Below are positions 35,036 through 41,602 of a stretch of DNA of 46,646 nucleotides, piece after piece. Made by a program: the position numbers and the translations under genes. The DNA is taken from contig CAKZKH010000099.1 in NCBI GenBank assembly GCA_937122485.1, forward strand, positions 1 through 46,646. The letters run 5' to 3'. Every line of letters begins with the position of its first letter. Within the stretch, counting starts at the first letter, position 1. The DNA comes from an uncultured bacterium (GTDB lineage: Bacteria > Bipolaricaulota > Bipolaricaulia > Bipolaricaulales > Bipolaricaulaceae). The notes beneath the pieces are model-generated. The model searched no databases. It was not told the origin of the DNA and worked only from the letters and a program-made list of their open reading frames with translations.

Positions 35036-36022
35036 CTACCGGAACTTCCCGAACCGTGGGGAGTTCATCCACCTCCACGCCGTCACCACAATGGCCTCCA
35101 GGTTGGTGAACTCCGGCTTCCACCCCAAGTCCTGTTGGGCTAGGCGGGGGTCAGCCACCAACACGGCGGGGTCGCCCGCCCGCCGGGGAGCCGCACGGGA
35201 AGGAATCGTTCGCCCTGTCACCCGCTGACAAACTTCCCACACTTCCCGCACGGAGTAGCCCCGCCCGATCCCCAGGTTGTAGGCCGGGGCCAGTTTTCGA
35301 CCCTTTTCCAACGCCTGGAGGGCCAAAACGTGGGCCCGGGCTAGGTCCGCCACGTGCACGTAGTCCCGCACCGCGGTCCCGTCCGGGGTTTCGTAGTCCG
35401 TGCCGTAAATCTCCAGGTACGGGCGCTGGCCCAACGCCACCTCCAGCACAATGGGGATGAGATGGTTTTCCGGTTCGTGCCACTCCCCAATTTCCCCCTC
35501 GGGATCGGAGCCCGCGGCGTTGAAGTACCGCAGGGACACGTGCCTCAGGCCGTAGCCCCGGCCGTAGTCGGCCAGAATTTCCTCCATCACGAGCTTGGTT
35601 CGGCCGTAGGGGTTTTTGGGCCGCTTGGGGTGGTCCTCGGGGATGGGGATGCGCTCAGGGTCTCCATACACGGCCGCGCTGGAGGAAAAGATGAGCAGGG
35701 CCACCTCGTGGCGGCGCATGGCGTCCAAGAGGTTGAGCGTGCCCACCACGTTGTTGCGGTAGTACTTTTCCGGCTCGGCCACGGACTCCGGGACCGAGGT
35801 CAGGGCAGCAAAGTGGATCACCGCGCGGATGGAGTAGCCCTGGAAGGCAGTTTCCAGAGCCCGGGGGTCTAACAGGTCGCCCTCCACAAACTGCTCGGTC
35901 AGCAGAAGTTCGCGGCGCCCTCGGGAGAGGTTGTCGAACACCACCACCTCGTAGCCCTGTTTGAGGAGCTCCTTGACGGTGTGGCTTCCAATGTAGCCGG
36001 CCCCGCCGGTGACGAGAATCAT
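35036..36022 (-). CDS. galE: UDP-glucose 4-epimerase (GalE)
   Basis: The 328-residue short-chain-dehydrogenase-like enzyme interconverts UDP-glucose and UDP-galactose. NAD motif VTGGAGYIGSH, FDNLSRG, catalytic Ser in SSSAAVYG and YxxxK in NPYGRTKLVMEE are all present, as are RYFNAAG and AVRDYVHVADLA. The ATG at 36022 has AAGGAGG four bases upstream and overlaps the stop of the nucleotidyltransferase gene as ATGA. The long open frame upstream of this start is a shadow. Together with the preceding gene it supplies activated sugars, presumably for surface glycans. Confidence 0.95.
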   Translation of the reverse strand: MILVTGGAGYIGSHTVKELLKQGYEVVVFDNLSRGRRELLLTEQFVEGDLLDPRALETAFQGYSIRAVIHFAALTSVPESVAEPEKYYRNNVVGTLNLLDAMRRHEVALLIFSSSAAVYGDPERIPIPEDHPKRPKNPYGRTKLVMEEILADYGRGYGLRHVSLRYFNAAGSDPEGEIGEWHEPENHLIPIVLEVALGQRPYLEIYGTDYETPDGTAVRDYVHVADLARAHVLALQALEKGRKLAPAYNLGIGRGYSVREVWEVCQRVTGRTIPSRAAPRRAGDPAVLVADPRLAQQDLGWKPEFTNLEAIVVTAWRWMNSPRFGKFR

Positions 36023-37080
36023 CTTCCCTCCTTGGAAAGGCCTGTGACCTGGGCCATGTCGCCCAAAAACAGCGAGCAGGGATGCTCCACGTCGCGCACG
36101 AGGGCCTTGCGGCCCACAACCGAACCAGCCAAGCGGACGTTCTCGAGCTGGGCTTCGTCCATGACGATGCTGTCTTGGATCCGGGCGCGGTGGACCCGCA
36201 CCTTGGGACCGAGCGCCGTGTGGGGGCCGATTTCCCCGTCTTCCACCCACGCCGGACCGTCGATCCGCGCCGGCCCCAAAATCCGGGACCGCACGACCTT
36301 CACCCCCGGCCCAATCCACACGGGGCCGGCAACCTGTGACTCGGCATCCACATGGCCCTGGACGTCGCCCTCCAAGCGGGCCAAAAGCAGGCGGTTGGCC
36401 TGAAGGAGATCCTGGGCGCTGCCGATGTCCTGCCACCAGCCTCCGATGCGGAAGCCGTAAACCTTTTCCCCCCGGTCCACCAGGCGCTGGATGGCGTCGG
36501 TGAGTTCCAATTCCCCCCGCCAGGAAGGCTGCACCTCCTGTGCCGCCTCAAGGAGGCTCGGTTTGAAGGCGTAGACGCCCACGATGGCCCAGGGGCTTGG
36601 GGGCTCGGCGGGCTTTTCCACCACCCGCACAATGTGCTCCCCCTCCAGCACGGCCACCCCGAACCGTCGGGGGTCCTCTACCCACGCCAAGGCCACAGTG
36701 GCGCGGTGGGCCCGCCTGAACGTCTCCACCACCGGTTGGACCCCGCGCTCGAGCAGGTTGTCCCCCAGCACCACAAGGAAATCCTCCTGGCCGAGGAAGC
36801 CCCCGGCGCAGAGCACGGCGTGGGCAAGGCCCTTGGGCTCGGGCTGGGAAACGTAGGTGAGGCGCACCCCCAACGCCGCTCCGTCCAAACACGCCCGGAA
36901 CTGCTTCTCCTGAGAGGGGCTCACCACCACGCCCACGTCCTCGATGCCCGCTTCGCGGACGGCGCGAATGACGTGCGCCACGACGGGTTTTCCGGCTACA
37001 GGAAGGAGGTGCTTGGGCTGAGAGAATGTGAACGGCCTAAGCCGTGTGCCCTCCCCCCCGCACAGCACCAGGGCCTTCAT
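36019..37080 (-). CDS. rmlA: Glucose-1-phosphate thymidylyltransferase-type sugar nucleotidyltransferase
   Basis: The 353-residue enzyme is of the long RmlA type. The N-terminal transferase domain has LCGGEGTRLRPFTFSQPKHLLPVAGKP, VVVSPSQ, VLGDNLLERGV and WWQDIGSAQDLLQANRL. A C-terminal left-handed beta-helix (about 235-353; VAGPVWIGPGVKVVRSRILGPARIDG) resembles that of proteins making dTDP- or UDP-glucose. The nucleotide specificity cannot be read. ATG 37080 has no ribosome site and lies inside the last 44 bases of the ABC ATPase gene, so translation is probably coupled. GalE follows with an ATGA overlap. Confidence 0.88.
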   Translation of the reverse strand: MKALVLCGGEGTRLRPFTFSQPKHLLPVAGKPVVAHVIRAVREAGIEDVGVVVSPSQEKQFRACLDGAALGVRLTYVSQPEPKGLAHAVLCAGGFLGQEDFLVVLGDNLLERGVQPVVETFRRAHRATVALAWVEDPRRFGVAVLEGEHIVRVVEKPAEPPSPWAIVGVYAFKPSLLEAAQEVQPSWRGELELTDAIQRLVDRGEKVYGFRIGGWWQDIGSAQDLLQANRLLLARLEGDVQGHVDAESQVAGPVWIGPGVKVVRSRILGPARIDGPAWVEDGEIGPHTALGPKVRVHRARIQDSIVMDEAQLENVRLAGSVVGRKALVRDVEHPCSLFLGDMAQVTGLSKEGR

Positions 37081-37894
37081 AACTTGGGGATTGTAGCCAA
37101 AGCTGGGCGTGGGCCGGGGTTTCGGCAGGGATCACCACCTGGGGACCATTCCCGTCCCCCACAAGCTGGAAGGGAATGCCGTAGGCGCGCTCCAACAGGG
37201 CTGGGGTAACCACGTGTTCGGGGCCTCCCTGCGCCAAGACTTCCCCGTGGGAGAACAAAGCGACCTGCATTCCGTAGAGAAGGGCGTTGTTGGGGCTGTG
37301 GGAGGTGATGATCGCTCCCAAGCCCTGGGCCACGATGTGCTGAATGGCCAACAACACCCGGTGCTGGTTGGCGGGATCGAGGTGGGCATCGGGCTCGTCA
37401 AGAAGGAGGAAGGACGCCCCTTGGGCCAATCCCCGGGCCACTAAGACCAGCCGGCGTTCTCCTCCGCTGAGGGTGTAGTAGGGCCGTTGGCGGAATTCCT
37501 CCAACCCCAGAAGGGCCAGGGCCTGGTCGGCCGCCTGACGGTCGCGGGCCTTGGGCTGGCTCAGCCACCGCACGTAGGGTGCCCTTCCCATGAGCACCAC
37601 CTCCCAGGCGGTGAAGTTGAACGGCGGCTCATGGAACTGGGGCACGTAGCCGATCTGGCGGGCTCGTTCCCGGGGGGACATGGACAACACCGAGCGGTTT
37701 TGGAAAAGGACCTGGCCGTGGATAGGACGGCGCAGCCCGCCCAAGCAGTCCAAGAACGTGGTCTTCCCACTCCCGTTGGGTCCAAGGAGAAAAGCCACCT
37801 GCCCCGCGGCAAACGCCACGGAAACTTCCCGGAGCACAAGCCTTCCCGGCACGTAAGCGTAGGAGACCGCTTCGCTGCGCAGCTCTAGCGCCAT
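37037..37894 (-). CDS. FecE/BtuD-type ABC transporter ATPase
   Basis: The 285-residue ATPase of the iron-chelate/cobalamin class has Walker A GPNGSGKTT, Q-loop VPQFHEPPFNFTAWEVVLMGRAPYV, signature LSGGERRLVLVARGLAQ, Walker B LLLDEPDAHLDP and H-loop ITSHSPN. The VVLMGR motif is characteristic of the FecE family. It powers the adjacent FecCD-type permease. The start is ATG 37894, inside the last ten bases of the permease gene. The C-terminal 29 residues are encoded partly within rmlA and look poorly conserved. Confidence 0.93.
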   Translation of the reverse strand: MALELRSEAVSYAYVPGRLVLREVSVAFAAGQVAFLLGPNGSGKTTFLDCLGGLRRPIHGQVLFQNRSVLSMSPRERARQIGYVPQFHEPPFNFTAWEVVLMGRAPYVRWLSQPKARDRQAADQALALLGLEEFRQRPYYTLSGGERRLVLVARGLAQGASFLLLDEPDAHLDPANQHRVLLAIQHIVAQGLGAIITSHSPNNALLYGMQVALFSHGEVLAQGGPEHVVTPALLERAYGIPFQLVGDGNGPQVVIPAETPAHAQLWLQSPSYEGPGAVRGGGHTA

Positions 37895-38952
37895 CCGCCC
37901 CGCTCCTTGAGAAACCGCAAGAACAGGGCGAGAAAAAGGGGCGCCCCCAACAGGCCGGTGAGGATCCCGAGGGGAATTTCCGCCGTGAGGGCTGTGCGGG
38001 CCACGGTGTCCAACACCACCACCAGGGCCGCACCCAGACCCATCGAGGCCGGGATCAGCCGAGCATAATCTGGCCCCACCAGGGCCCGGGCCGCATGGGG
38101 CACCAACAACCCCACCCAGCTGATCGTCCCTCCCACCGATACCGCCGAAGCCACAAGCAAGGTCCCCAGCCCCACCACCCCCATGCGCGCCGTCCGCACC
38201 CTGACGCCCAGCGATTCTCCTTCGGCCTCCCCCAGCGTAAGAACGTTCACATGCCAGCGGATGGCAAGGAGGGCCAATAGGCCCATACCTGAAGCCAGGG
38301 CCAAAGGAACAAGCTGGGGCATGCGAACCCCACTGAGGCCTCCGAGGAGCCAGTAGGTGATGGCAGGAAGGGTCCCCAGCGGGTCGGCAACGTACTTGAC
38401 AATGCCCACGGCTGCAGACAGAAAGGAGTCCACAAGGACCCCAGCGATCACGAGGATGAGCACGCTGCCCCCGAAGGCCCACCCCAAAAGCGAGGTAAGG
38501 GCCACTCCCCCCACGCCCCCAAGAAAAGCCAGTGTCTGCACAACCTCCGGTCGGGGAAAAAGGAGAAAGGCCACGGCCGCCCCCAAGGCCGCTCCAGAGC
38601 TCACCCCCAACAGCCGCCCTTCCACCAGCGGGTTGCGGAACACCCCCTGGTAGGCGGCTCCAGCCACAGCCAGGTTGGCCCCCACCAGGGCTGCCGACAC
38701 CACCCGGGGAACTCGCACCAAAAGAACCAGGTTCTGCACAGGCGGAGATACCCCAGCCAAAGGGGGAACGGGACCCAGAAGCTCGGGCAAGCCCAAACCC
38801 TCCGCCACGGTCCGCACCAGGTCCACCAGGCCTTTGTGCAGGGCGTGGGTCAGAACCAGCCAGACGTCCCCCGCGGGCACCGCGTACCGCCCCACCATCA
38901 GGGCTGCAAACATCACCGGCAAGGGCAGAGCCCAAAGGAGCCAGGGCCCCAC
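37885..38952 (-). CDS. FecCD/BtuC-type ABC transporter permease
   Basis: The 355-residue permease has about ten helices and the family motifs RVPRVVSAALVGANLAVAGAAYQGVFRNPLVEGRLLGVSSGAALGA, YWLLGGLSG, GTISWVGLLVPHAARALVGPDYARLIP and TAEIPLGILTGLLGAPLFLALF. It imports metal chelates, heme or corrinoids. Start GTG 38952 lies eight bases past the binding-protein stop, with AAGGCGGGG upstream. The open frame before this GTG, reading through the binding-protein gene, is an artefact. A proline-rich loop (LLGPVPPLAGVSPPVQN) after the first helix is longer than usual. Confidence 0.92.
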   Translation of the reverse strand: MGPWLLWALPLPVMFAALMVGRYAVPAGDVWLVLTHALHKGLVDLVRTVAEGLGLPELLGPVPPLAGVSPPVQNLVLLVRVPRVVSAALVGANLAVAGAAYQGVFRNPLVEGRLLGVSSGAALGAAVAFLLFPRPEVVQTLAFLGGVGGVALTSLLGWAFGGSVLILVIAGVLVDSFLSAAVGIVKYVADPLGTLPAITYWLLGGLSGVRMPQLVPLALASGMGLLALLAIRWHVNVLTLGEAEGESLGVRVRTARMGVVGLGTLLVASAVSVGGTISWVGLLVPHAARALVGPDYARLIPASMGLGAALVVVLDTVARTALTAEIPLGILTGLLGAPLFLALFLRFLKERGGWR

Positions 38953-38960
38953 CCCCCGCC

Positions 38961-39962
38961 TTACCGCCCCAGGATGGAACCGATCTGGTCGGGTGAGAGG
39001 TCGCACCCGTAGAACTCCTTGTAGAAGCGGGCCACTTCGCCTGCCAAGTCCAACCCAGTCGAGCCCGGATGGAGGGTCTCCGCAAGCCACAGCAGACCGA
39101 GAACAACCTCGGGGCTGGGCACGTCCCAGGGCCCGAAGAACTCGGGGAACCTGTACACCCGCTGACCGCGCACAGCGGAGACGGGGGAAAACACCGGGTC
39201 CGCGAGGAAATCCCCAGGCTTGGCCCGGCTGTAGGAGGGAACCAAGATCACTTCCGGGTCCCAGAGGAGGAGGCGCTCGGCGTCCACCCGCTGCCAGAAC
39301 ACCCCCGGCCGGGCGGCCAACACCTTCCCCAGGGGGATCCCTCCGGCCAGCTCGATGAGCACGTTTTGGATCACGTCCCCGGCGTAGACGTTGAACATGG
39401 TGTAGGCGGCGAAGTACACCCGGGGCTTTTGCGGAACCGACTCCAATCGGCTGCGCACTTGCTCCACCAGCTCGGCAAACTGCGCAGCCAGCCCCTCGGC
39501 CCGCTCCTCCCGCCCCAGGACCTTCCCTGTGAGGCGGATGGCCTCCTGGAGGGTGTCCAGCGTCTCGGGGTAGTAAAGCACACTGGGGATCCCAAGGTCG
39601 GCCAGCTGGCGGGCCAGGGCTTCCCCGTGCACGACCGAACTGGCCAACACCACATCGGGTTGCAGAGCCAAAATGGCCTCCAGTGTGGGCTTGATGGGCA
39701 GCTCCTTGGCCTTGTACTGGGGATCGAGAAGGGCCAACGCTTGCTGAGCCAAAGGCGCGGTGGGCAGGCTCACAAAGTACGCCCCCACCACCGAGTCCGC
39801 CGCCTCCAGGGCGTAAAGGATCCACGTGGTCCCCCCTTGAAGGCAGACCACACGCTGCACCGGACCGGGAAGGACCACCTCCCGGCCCGCCTGGTCCACC
39901 ACCACCGTCTGCCCCAGCGCCGCAAACCCTAGCAGCACGCACAGCCAAGCCACTCTGTTCAC
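38961..39962 (-). CDS. ABC substrate-binding protein, BtuF/FepB-like (second of a tandem pair)
   Basis: The 333-residue secreted protein has a short signal peptide ending near AALGQ, with no lipobox, and the two-lobed helical-backbone fold of type III binding proteins (VVVDQAGREVVLPGPVQRVVCL, LALQPDVVLASS, LLWDPEVILVPSY). It is a clear paralogue of the gene just upstream: both share VDQxGREV, ETxxxxxEAIxLTGKxLGRE, LLWDPEVI, DPVFSxVxAVR and HPGxxGLDL. GTG 39962 overlaps the upstream stop as GTGA, with CGGAGG upstream. It probably captures a chelated metal or corrinoid for the permease that follows. Confidence 0.9.
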   Translation of the reverse strand: MNRVAWLCVLLGFAALGQTVVVDQAGREVVLPGPVQRVVCLQGGTTWILYALEAADSVVGAYFVSLPTAPLAQQALALLDPQYKAKELPIKPTLEAILALQPDVVLASSVVHGEALARQLADLGIPSVLYYPETLDTLQEAIRLTGKVLGREERAEGLAAQFAELVEQVRSRLESVPQKPRVYFAAYTMFNVYAGDVIQNVLIELAGGIPLGKVLAARPGVFWQRVDAERLLLWDPEVILVPSYSRAKPGDFLADPVFSPVSAVRGQRVYRFPEFFGPWDVPSPEVVLGLLWLAETLHPGSTGLDLAGEVARFYKEFYGCDLSPDQIGSILGR

Positions 39963-40948
39963 GGAAACCTCCGAACTACGTTCACTTCCTCCTCCGCCAG
40001 GTCAACCCCATAAAAGCCCCGGTAAAACGTGGAAATCATCTCCACGAGATCGAGGCCAATTCTCCCGGGATGGTGGAGTTCAGCAAGCCAAAGGATGCCC
40101 AGAGCCGACTCGGGGATCGGTGTGTCCCAGGAAAACAGGATCTGGGGCATCTTGAACACCCGGCCGGTCCGGACAGCTGTCACGCTGGAGAAGACGGGGT
40201 CGGAAGCGAAGGTTTCGGGCTGCACGGGCCCGTAGGGAGCGATGACAATCACCTCAGGATCCCAAAGGAGGATTTGTTCGGGGCTGACATTCTGCCAAGA
40301 CCCGGGGAGTTCGCGGGAGACGGAGGTGCCCCCGGCCAGGGCGATGAGGTGAGTTTGGTACATTTCTTTTCCCGGCACGCGCAGGGGGTTGGTGCCGACA
40401 AACATCACGCGGGGCCGTGCTTCCAAAACCAGGGCCTCGGCAGTCTTCTCTGCCGCTTGAAGGATGGTCTCCCAGAAAGCCCAAAGCTCACGGGCATGGT
40501 CTTCCCGACCGAGGAGCTTTCCCGTGAGAAATATCGCCTCCTTGATGAGCTGAGGTGTCTCCGGGGCGTAGACCACCGAGGCAATTCCCACATCCCCAAG
40601 CTGGGCCCCCAACTCCCGATGGCGTGGCCCAAGAAGGACCAGGTTCGCTTGGAGGGCCAAGATCGTCTCCAGACCCACCTCGCCCGGGAACGCCTTGAGT
40701 TCGAAGTTGGGATCGATGCGCCGCATCACGGAAACGCCCACCGGGCTATCCGGCAACCCCAGGTACCGCGCGCCCACCAGGAGGTCGGCTGCTCCGAAGG
40801 CGTAGAAGTAGGGTGTGGCCACACCGTACACACTGGCCACCCGGGTCACTGCCTCAGGGAGCGAGACCTCCCGGCCGCTCTGATCGACCACCTGCTGACC
40901 AAGAGCCGCCCAGGCTCCCACGATCACCGCCACCAGAATCCCTAACAC
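39959..40948 (-). CDS. ABC substrate-binding protein, BtuF/FepB-like (first of a tandem pair)
   Basis: The 329-residue product begins at GTG 40948, with AAGGAGG five bases upstream. The signal peptide (VLGILVAVIVGAWAALGQ) lacks a lipobox. The body is a type III binding protein (VVDQSGREVSLPEAVTRVASVYG, ETILALQANLVLLGPRH, LLWDPEVIVIAPYG), paralogous to the following gene. The second half differs more from its partner, including RPRVMFVGTNPLRVPGKEMYQTHLIALAGGTSVSRELPG. This suggests a different ligand served by the same permease and ATPase. It overlaps the end of the PadR gene by seven bases. Confidence 0.9.
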   Translation of the reverse strand: MLGILVAVIVGAWAALGQQVVDQSGREVSLPEAVTRVASVYGVATPYFYAFGAADLLVGARYLGLPDSPVGVSVMRRIDPNFELKAFPGEVGLETILALQANLVLLGPRHRELGAQLGDVGIASVVYAPETPQLIKEAIFLTGKLLGREDHARELWAFWETILQAAEKTAEALVLEARPRVMFVGTNPLRVPGKEMYQTHLIALAGGTSVSRELPGSWQNVSPEQILLWDPEVIVIAPYGPVQPETFASDPVFSSVTAVRTGRVFKMPQILFSWDTPIPESALGILWLAELHHPGRIGLDLVEMISTFYRGFYGVDLAEEEVNVVRRFP

Positions 40949-41454
40949 TCCGGCCTCCTTTCTTTGTCCAGCAGCACCTTCACCTCCCGGAGCCACCTCA
41001 ACCCGGTTTCCACCTGCAAGCGCCGAAACTGGTGGACGGCCCGGGCGAATGCATCCGCTGGGGGCTTCCGGGCCATCAAGCGACGCCGGCGCACGAGAAG
41101 TTCCGCTGTCTCCCTCTCCACAAAGAGGTCCACGTCCTGAGGGCTGTACCTGAGCACGAAGAACAGACGGACGAGGAATTCCCCTCGCCGGCGTTCGCTG
41201 TTCCCCTCCGCGAGCCAGACGAAGAAGCGCTCCCGCCCTTTGGGGGTGAGCTCGTAGGCCCGACGGGGGCGCCCCTTGAGGCCGGGCCCCACCTGCCCCC
41301 GAACCAGCCCCTCCTGCTCCAGCTCCCGCAGCCAGGCGTAGATCTGGCTGGAAGTGAACCGCCAAGCTGGTCCCAGTTCCCTGCGGACGCGGTCCCGCAG
41401 GACGTATCCGTGGGCGGGTCCTTGGACCAAGAAGCCGAGGACAATCTCCTTCAT
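40942..41454 (-). CDS. PadR family transcriptional regulator
   Basis: The 170-residue regulator has the PadR winged helix (MKEIVLGFLVQGPAHGYVLRDRVRRELGPAWRFTSSQIYAWLRELEQEGLVRGQ, then GRPRRAYELTPKGRERFFVWL). A C-terminal helical dimerisation region (about 85-165) follows. The start is ATG 41454; 16 upstream codons in frame cross the operator and are not coding. It heads the operon of two binding proteins, permease, ATPase and sugar-nucleotide genes, and is preceded by a 17-bp palindrome over its own transcription start, so it probably represses itself and the transporter. The inducer is unknown, possibly the transported chelate. Confidence 0.92.
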   Translation of the reverse strand: MKEIVLGFLVQGPAHGYVLRDRVRRELGPAWRFTSSQIYAWLRELEQEGLVRGQVGPGLKGRPRRAYELTPKGRERFFVWLAEGNSERRRGEFLVRLFFVLRYSPQDVDLFVERETAELLVRRRRLMARKPPADAFARAVHQFRRLQVETGLRWLREVKVLLDKERRPEC

Positions 41455-41468
41455 CGCCGCGTCCCGGT

Positions 41469-41485
41469 TATTCCAACTTGGAATA
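41469..41485. promoter_or_regulatory. Candidate PadR operator, 17-bp perfect palindrome
   Basis: TATTCCAA-C-TTGGAATA is a perfect inverted repeat with eight-base arms. It lies 14 bases upstream of the padR ATG and five bases after the proposed -10 box, covering the expected transcription start. It differs from the ATGT-N8-ACAT boxes of classic PadR. Confidence 0.65.
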
Positions 41486-41490
41486 TCGCC

Positions 41491-41519
41491 AGGATACCCC
41501 ACCCGCCCCCGCCCGGCAA
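41491..41519 (-). promoter_or_regulatory. Predicted promoter of the padR-transporter operon
   Basis: The minus strand carries TTGCCG (41514-41519), a 17-base spacer of nearly pure G/C and TATCCT (41491-41496). It points away from the WD40-gene promoter, whose -35 box starts eight bases away. Confidence 0.5.
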
Positions 41520-41526
41520 GCGCCCC

Positions 41527-41555
41527 TTGACCCCCCTTCCTTCACAAGCTATAAA
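41527..41555 (+). promoter_or_regulatory. Predicted promoter of the beta-helix/WD40 gene
   Basis: TTGACC (41527-41532), a 17-base spacer and TATAAA (41550-41555) form the best sigma-70-type match in the window. A leader of about 40 bases carries AAGGAGGA before the ATG. Confidence 0.65.
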
Positions 41556-41602
41556 AGCTCTTCGCATCACACGCACGTCGGAACGATAAGGAGGACCAGC
41601 TC

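Noticed and set aside
37885-39948. Very long open frames (650-690 codons) reading through neighbouring genes, here and at 37037-39106, 12675-14108 and 35036-36436 on the minus strand
   Set aside because: They extend upstream only because stop codons are rare at this GC content; the extra parts lie over well-supported genes in other frames and show no family motifs.
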